Made by a program: the position numbers and the translations under genes
Notes under the pieces: model-generated
Seen by the model: only the letters and a program-made list of their open reading frames with translations
Databases searched by the model: none
Told to the model about the DNA's origin: nothing
Shown here: positions 8,720-12,699 of the stretch, piece by piece
Layout of the letters: each line of letters begins with the position of its first letter
Position numbering within the stretch: position 1 is the stretch's first letter
Source: Chromera velia
Lineage: Eukaryota > Sar > Chromeraceae
Reading direction: 5' to 3'
DNA: 12,699 nt
Assembly (NCBI GenBank): GCA_018398765.1
Contig: JAHBMJ010003163.1
Coordinates: 1 to 12,699 of the forward strand

Positions 8720-9523
8720 CACATTTTTCCGAGTGAGGTCGTACAGAGGGGAGGCGATAGCGGCGTAATTGAGATAAAATTTCTTGTAGTAGTTGCAGAG
8801 GCCAAGCCACCTTCGAAGCTCTCTGATGTTCTTTGGGGGTGTAGCTTCCTCAATCGCTTTCGTCTTTTCCTTTGAAGGAAGAATCCCTGTCGGGGTTATG
8901 CGGTGCCCCAAATATTCTACCTCCAGTGCTGCGAACTTACACTTCGAAAAACTGACTTTTGCTTTGATTTTCTGCAGGCAGTCGAGGACAGCTTTCAAGT
9001 CCTTCAAGTGGGTGGCAAAGTCGGGGCTGGACGAGAGGATGTCGTCCATGAACAAGAACGTGGTTGTCCCGATCAGTCCTCTGAAGAGTCTCTCGACGGC
9101 GGACTGCAGCAGAGCAGGCCCACTTTGAACGCCAAACGGGAGTCGGCTGAACTGGTAAGCCCCCTTTCCAGGAATAGAGAAAGCTGTTTTGCCCTGGTCT
9201 TCTTTCTTCAATTTCAGCTGTGTGTACGCACTCGAAAGGTCGATGACTGAATGAATCTTCCGCCCTTATAACTAAGTGAGGACATCTTCAATGTGGGGCA
9301 GAGGCCACTTTTTTGGAACTAAAACTTTGTTCAGTCTTCAATAGTCAAGATACAACCGGATGCGGTTTGGATCCTTCTTTTTGACTGCTACTATAGGAGC
9401 GTTGTAGGCAGAAAGGCTTTCTTGAATGATTCCTATCTGTAGCCACTCTTCTAGCTGTGCATCAACCTTGCTCTTGAGTGCTTGCGGGATTAGTCGAGGT
9501 CGTTCGTATACTGGTTCATTCGT
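8720..9523 (-). pseudogene. Pol segment: reverse transcriptase
   Basis: RNA-dependent DNA polymerase domain of the Ty3/gypsy type. It begins with a YERPRLIP-like block and a WLQIGIIQES segment, followed by APIVAVKKKD and RIRLYLDY. Three stops follow: TGA 9340-9338 in the DY-X-RLN motif, where Arg is expected, and TAG 9274-9272 plus TAA 9268-9266 in the L-X-L-X-G motif. The catalytic acids survive: Asp of VIDLSSAY at 9241-9239, and MDD at about 9049-9041. The LPFGVQSGPA and LGHRIT blocks and the connection segment RRWLGLCNYYKKF are clear. The domain ends at TAG 8713-8711. Confidence 0.92.
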
Positions 9524-10209
9524 GGTTGTCTCAAGCGTGACTTCTTCCTCCGAAAGAGTGCCTAGATCTGTTTTTGTCGAAAAGAGAGAAGTGTAACCAT
9601 TCAGAAGTTCTCTTAGCTGGTCTCTTTCTTCCTCTGCAAGGTGTGTTGCTTTCTCGACCACCTCGTTGATTTGTTTCCTTGCCTCAGCTTCTTCTTCAGC
9701 TGTAAGTTTGTTCTCTGTTTCAGATATCTGCCCTTCAAGTTGCTGCTTTTCTGTCCAACTGACTGAACTGACTATGGCTTTCATTTCGTTCTCATCTTGA
9801 TCCCCAATTATGCATATTAAGGCGAGAGCCCACTGGTCAGATGCACACAACGACACGGTCGCAAGAGGGAAGTTTGGTGGAAGAGTGAAAGGTCTGGGTG
9901 TTGAGTTCAAAATCGGTATCTGGATGGTTCTATCTTCAATCCGACTGACTGCATCCATCGCCTTTATGCCTGCAGGGAAGAGAGCTCGATTGAGAGCTTC
10001 AACATGGACTTCTCCACCATTTGCGAGTGTCGAGTCCTCTGGCAAGGTCAGCGTCACGTGTGAGAGTGTTTTTGGAGGGAGAAGTTCTTTCTTTCGGGAG
10101 GAGAGCAAGACTGCTTGAAATTTCTTTTCCGTGTTGAGTTCACCTATCGGGTGGAGGGGTACGATAACTGCTTCTTCTTCTTCCCTTTCTCGAAGACACA
10201 TTTTGTTGG

Positions 10210-10540
10210 GTTGAAACTTCAGAGACGAAACGTAATGATCGCACCAGTCTTTCCCCAAAATCGCATCTTGATGCAAAGAAGGAGAGATGAAAAATCTTTG
10301 CTTCCTCTTTCTGCCAGCAACAAAGACTGGGAGAATGATTGCTCCCTGATTTTCTAGTTTGGTCCTCCCTTCGCTTTTGATTGTAATCGGTACTTGAAAA
10401 AGAGCAAGTTTAGGAATTTCTCTTTTCAGTCTCTTGAATACGCAAGAACTGAGCAGTGACAGATCGCTTCCTGTGTCCACCAATGCATTCAGGGAAGCTG
10501 AAGAGGGGGTGCCCAGAGAGACAACGGCAGCTACACCTTT
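10210..10540 (-). pseudogene. Pol segment: aspartic protease
   Basis: Retropepsin-like domain that would have cleaved the Gag-Pol polyprotein. The signature ALVDTGSDLSLLS carries the catalytic DTG at about nt 10477-10469, preceded by hydrophobic strands. A downstream AILGKDW motif corresponds to the I-(L/I)-G-X-(D/N) block before the C-terminal helix of Ty3/gypsy proteases. This stretch has no internal stop. A spacer of roughly 230 codons with a Glu-rich segment (about 9590-9720) separates it from the RT. Confidence 0.85.
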
Positions 10541-10688
10541 TGAAGACAGTGCATCTTGGCTGATATGTACAATTCGTGCTGGAAGATCTGGCTTCTGAAG
10601 AAGGGCAGTTCGAGACGGAGACGCGAGTGAGTCTTTTTCTTGTTTGGGCTCTTTTTCGCGCCTATGGATGCCCGATTCCATAAGCGCT

Positions 10689-10936
10689 TCATCTTTTTTG
10701 CTGGGGGTTTTGAGTGAGTAGAGGTGTTTGCTTTGTTCCAATGAGACGGCCGTTTGCATAGAGCTGGGGTCCTTGGTTGAATCTATTTCGTTGGAGTATG
10801 GGTATCTGAGGTGTAGAAAGCAGCCGTGATGGAGGAAGTGGCCTGTTTCCATTCCAAGGATCTGACCCGAATCGTAAAGGAAAGTTCTGTCCTGAGCGGG
10901 GAGGTATTCTGGGTTGAAATGACAAGGGTAGTTGAT
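10689..10936 (-). other. Gag-pol overlap, pol in the +1 frame
   Basis: Both registers are open for 248 nt. Gag ends CAAAAAAGATGA, with a six-A run immediately before its stop (10691-10689). Skipping one base in that run moves ribosomes into the pol frame. Ty3 itself uses +1 frameshifting, so a programmed event is plausible, but an indel in this decayed copy would look the same. The gag reading looks like a natural nucleocapsid tail up to its stop, so pol proper may begin near 10690. Confidence 0.5.
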
Positions 10937-12467
10937 TTAGTTGGCGCTCAGGTCTGTGATAACTGTAAGGGCGACCCAGTCGGTGGTTGAGAATATCCCG
11001 TCTTCTTTCAGGGTCTTTCAGGGGTCCTCTTTCCAACACGTGTGCTGGCATGACAGAATCTCTTTGAAGGACCCTGTATGCTGCCCTGATATGCCCCTTG
11101 TTTCCGCAGTAGGTGCATGTGATGCTGTATGGCAGTGAGCATCCTTCTACTGTGTGCATACGTTTCCCCCCACATCTGCGACAGGATTCTTGTTCCCTGA
11201 TAATATTTGCAGTCATGCTTGCTACTTGTACAGACGATCTGGGGACAAGTAGATGTGAATCTACTTGCGTGTTTTCTGCGGTGGCTTGGAGGTACCCTCC
11301 TTGGACGGGACCTTGATCAAGGTGAGTTCCAGTTAACACGTGGGTGCTCTCTCTCCCGTCCAGTTGGTCTTCTTCTGCTTGTAGAGTAAAGATGTGATAA
11401 GTGCCGTTCGGGACAACCGAAGAATAGCGCTTTGTGTCAAGAAGAACCTCTTGAAAGGATATATACGTTTTTATGCGTAAGGCAACTCGCACCGTCTCGT
11501 TAGTCAGTCCCTTCATGAAGTGTTTGAAGGTGTGTGTTGAGTCAATATCCTTCCCACTTTCGTTGCAGAGGCTACGGTAGCGGCTGGCATAGTCGTCAAT
11601 GGATTCCGTAAGCTTCTGCTTCAAGGTGAAGAGCCTCTCCTCTGCAGAATCTTGATCTGCCTCGGTGAGTTCGTATTCCTTCAAAAACAGACTTCCCAGT
11701 TCTTCTATGTCGAACACATTGACTAGACGTCCGGCCAGCAGGTGGTCATACCAAGTTTTTGCTTTTTCTGTAAGTATTGAAGGGAAATAAATGTCTTGGA
11801 AGTCCAAAAATTCCCATCCTATGCGGTTGTTTAGCCACACTAGTCTTCTTCAGTAAGCCTTTATCTGTGATCGATCCTCTCCCGTGAAAGTAGGGAGGTC
11901 AGTTTTGACTTTCAAAATGTCTTGGAATCTCTGTTGGGTTACTGCAAGGGGTGGCGCACGTGCAGACGCTTATTCCACTGCAACGGGGAACAAATCTCCT
12001 TCTTTATTGATTCTAAACTGGAATCCCTGTCTCTGCAGGTCCATCAATATACCTAGGTCCAAGTCTCGGACTAGGTCTCGGAGGGTGACCCTTGCGGAGT
12101 GTGCGTCTGATCCAAGGTTCGAGTTAGTGACTGCGGCAGCTACTGGGCTATCCGCTAGAGGATCAACATCCATCATTTCGACATCTGCTGCTCCCTCAGG
12201 CTGGGGGTTAGGCAACGCGTTTTGGTCTCCGGCTTGTTGCAGAGGTAAGTCGTTTTGTGGAGGTTCGGCTTGGGGTGGTTGAGGTGCTGCAACGTCTTGC
12301 ACAGGTAGATCGGGTTGCTGAGGTTGTGCTGCCTTTGCTTTCAGTTGTACCTTTGGTTTGGCTGCTCCTTTTGCCCTTCCTTTAGCTTTCCGTTGTGCTG
12401 CTTTGGGTTTGGGTGCCGCTAAGTCGCTATGCTTGAAATCGGATTCGTATGCTGACAGCAGATTCAT
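10689..12467 (-). pseudogene. Retrotransposon Gag, broken by two stops
   Basis: Gag polyprotein relic, which in an active element would form the particle and package RNA. From the ATG at 12467 the frame runs 592 codons to TGA 10691-10689, interrupted by TAA 11972-11970 (codon 166) and TGA 11852-11850 (codon 206). Residues 1-160 are rich in Lys, Pro, Ala and Gln, with an acidic stretch near 120-145. A capsid-like Retrotrans_gag domain follows (about residues 235-350), recognised by an AKTWYDHL motif, a LKQKLTESIDDYASRY helix and a following FMKGL. Near residues 429-464 (nt 11183-11076) are two zinc knuckles: CX2CX5HX4C, then CX2CX4HX4Y in which the last Cys is replaced by Tyr. The start is chosen because sequence upstream of 12467 is abruptly AT-rich, although the frame stays open to an ATG at 12578. 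The tail is rich in Pro, Gln, Arg and Asn. Confidence 0.85.
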
Positions 12468-12699
12468 GAAAACAATTTTATTAACCTTCATGTAAAAAGA
12501 ATTTCTGTATGCGATTTCAGTAATAATTAAAAATATAGAAACATAACTGTTCAATATAAATCTAAAATTACGTTTCATTAAAATTCATATAGAATACAAA
12601 TATAAATTTTATATGCACTTTTTTCTAGTATTGTTTTGCTTTTACGGAATTAAAACAACCCTAAATTATATATTTATATAGACTAAATCAATTAAAGCC
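12468..12699. other. Abrupt AT-rich segment at window end
   Basis: By hand count 45 of 219 bases (12481-12699) are G or C, about 20%, against roughly balanced composition in gag just to the left. The switch occurs at the gag ATG (12467). The gag frame stays open upstream to an ATG at 12578, giving 37 extra hydrophobic, Ile/Phe/Asn-rich residues unlike Gag, which I do not accept as coding. No LTR end, primer-binding site or RNA gene was recognised. It may be a different genomic or organellar segment, an AT-rich leader, or an assembly join. Confidence 0.6.

Larger units (their letters stand above)
6318..10936 (-). pseudogene. Retrotransposon Pol, multiply disabled
   Basis: Pol polyprotein relic carrying protease, RT, RNase H, integrase and a chromodomain tail. 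The frame opens after TAA 10939-10937, with the first ATG at 10852, and stays in one register to about 6970. Internal stops are TGA 9340-9338, TAG 9274-9272, TAA 9268-9266, TAG 8713-8711, TAG 8020-8018, TAG 7720-7718, TAG 7510-7508 and TAA 7483-7481. A one-base frameshift near 6960-6975 then moves coding to the next register, which has a TAG at 6959-6957 before running open to TGA 6320-6318. The stops fall inside conserved blocks, so they are mutations rather than domain borders. No splice-site pair would remove them all. Expression in the ancestor probably needed translational frameshifting from gag. Confidence 0.9.
6318..12467 (-). mobile_element. Degenerate Ty3/gypsy retrotransposon with chromodomain
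   Basis: The minus strand reads gag, protease, reverse transcriptase, RNase H, integrase, then chromodomain. RT before integrase is the Ty3/gypsy order, and a C-terminal chromodomain is the hallmark of chromoviruses. About 6.15 kb of coding sequence is present. Gag occupies one frame and pol the +1 frame, overlapping at 10936-10689. Eleven internal stops and one frameshift make this copy non-autonomous, though catalytic residues of all enzymes remain. No LTR pair, target-site duplication or tRNA primer-binding site was recognised. The 5' side abuts AT-rich DNA at 12468, and the 3' side fades into pyrimidine-rich intergenic DNA, so the true ends are unknown. Confidence 0.93.

Noticed and set aside
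1027-12467. Reassigned stop codons (ciliate-like code) explaining the in-frame TAA, TAG and TGA
   Set aside because: TAG sits at positions expected to be Gln (e.g. 9274, 8020) and also at positions expected to be Trp (7720 in YYW, 7510 in the WVE motif), so no single meaning fits; lost zinc ligands also point to mutation.
12468-12578. Extending Gag to the upstream ATG at 12578
   Set aside because: The 37 extra residues come from DNA of about 20% GC and are Ile/Phe/Asn-rich, unlike the Lys/Pro/Ala-rich Gag N terminus.

Overview
This window looks like nuclear DNA of a eukaryote, most likely a unicellular alga or other protist. That guess rests on a decayed chromodomain-bearing Ty3/gypsy retrotransposon, GT-rich splice-donor-like sites, long pyrimidine/purine-asymmetric intergenic DNA, microsatellites and no bacterial operon structure. 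A lineage cannot be named from sequence alone. No intact gene was found; everything recognisable is a relic, and all of it is on the minus strand.

Layout, left to right. 1-960 is A-rich, T-poor DNA with no convincing gene. 1027-3087 (minus) is one 686-codon reading frame cut by three in-frame stops (TGA, TAG, TAA); it encodes an unrecognised protein with an acidic patch, a KRRR basic motif and Cys-rich segments. 3088-6317 is about 3.2 kb of mostly pyrimidine-rich non-coding DNA holding a nested palindrome, four copies of a ~35-bp tandem repeat, a diverged direct repeat pair, a short hairpin and a GA microsatellite in a purine tract.

6318-12467 (minus) is the Ty3/gypsy element: gag with a capsid-like domain and two zinc knuckles, then protease, reverse transcriptase, RNase H, integrase, a GPY/F-like module and a C-terminal chromodomain. 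Pol lies in the +1 frame relative to gag with a 248-nt overlap. Gag carries two internal stops; pol carries nine stops and one frameshift, so the copy cannot make its proteins. The catalytic residues (DTG; D + MDD; RNase H acids; integrase DX35E) are still visible. No LTR pair or primer-binding site is seen. At 12468 the DNA switches abruptly to about 20% GC up to the window end.

The most notable pattern is that every internal stop in both the unknown gene and the retroelement can be explained by one C-to-T or G-to-A transition. Two lost zinc ligands (one in gag, one in integrase) fit the same change in a CpA context. This suggests the whole locus has decayed by cytosine deamination, with or without a RIP-like process. 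No new functional system is claimed; the best candidates for follow-up are the unknown minus-strand gene and this mutational signature.
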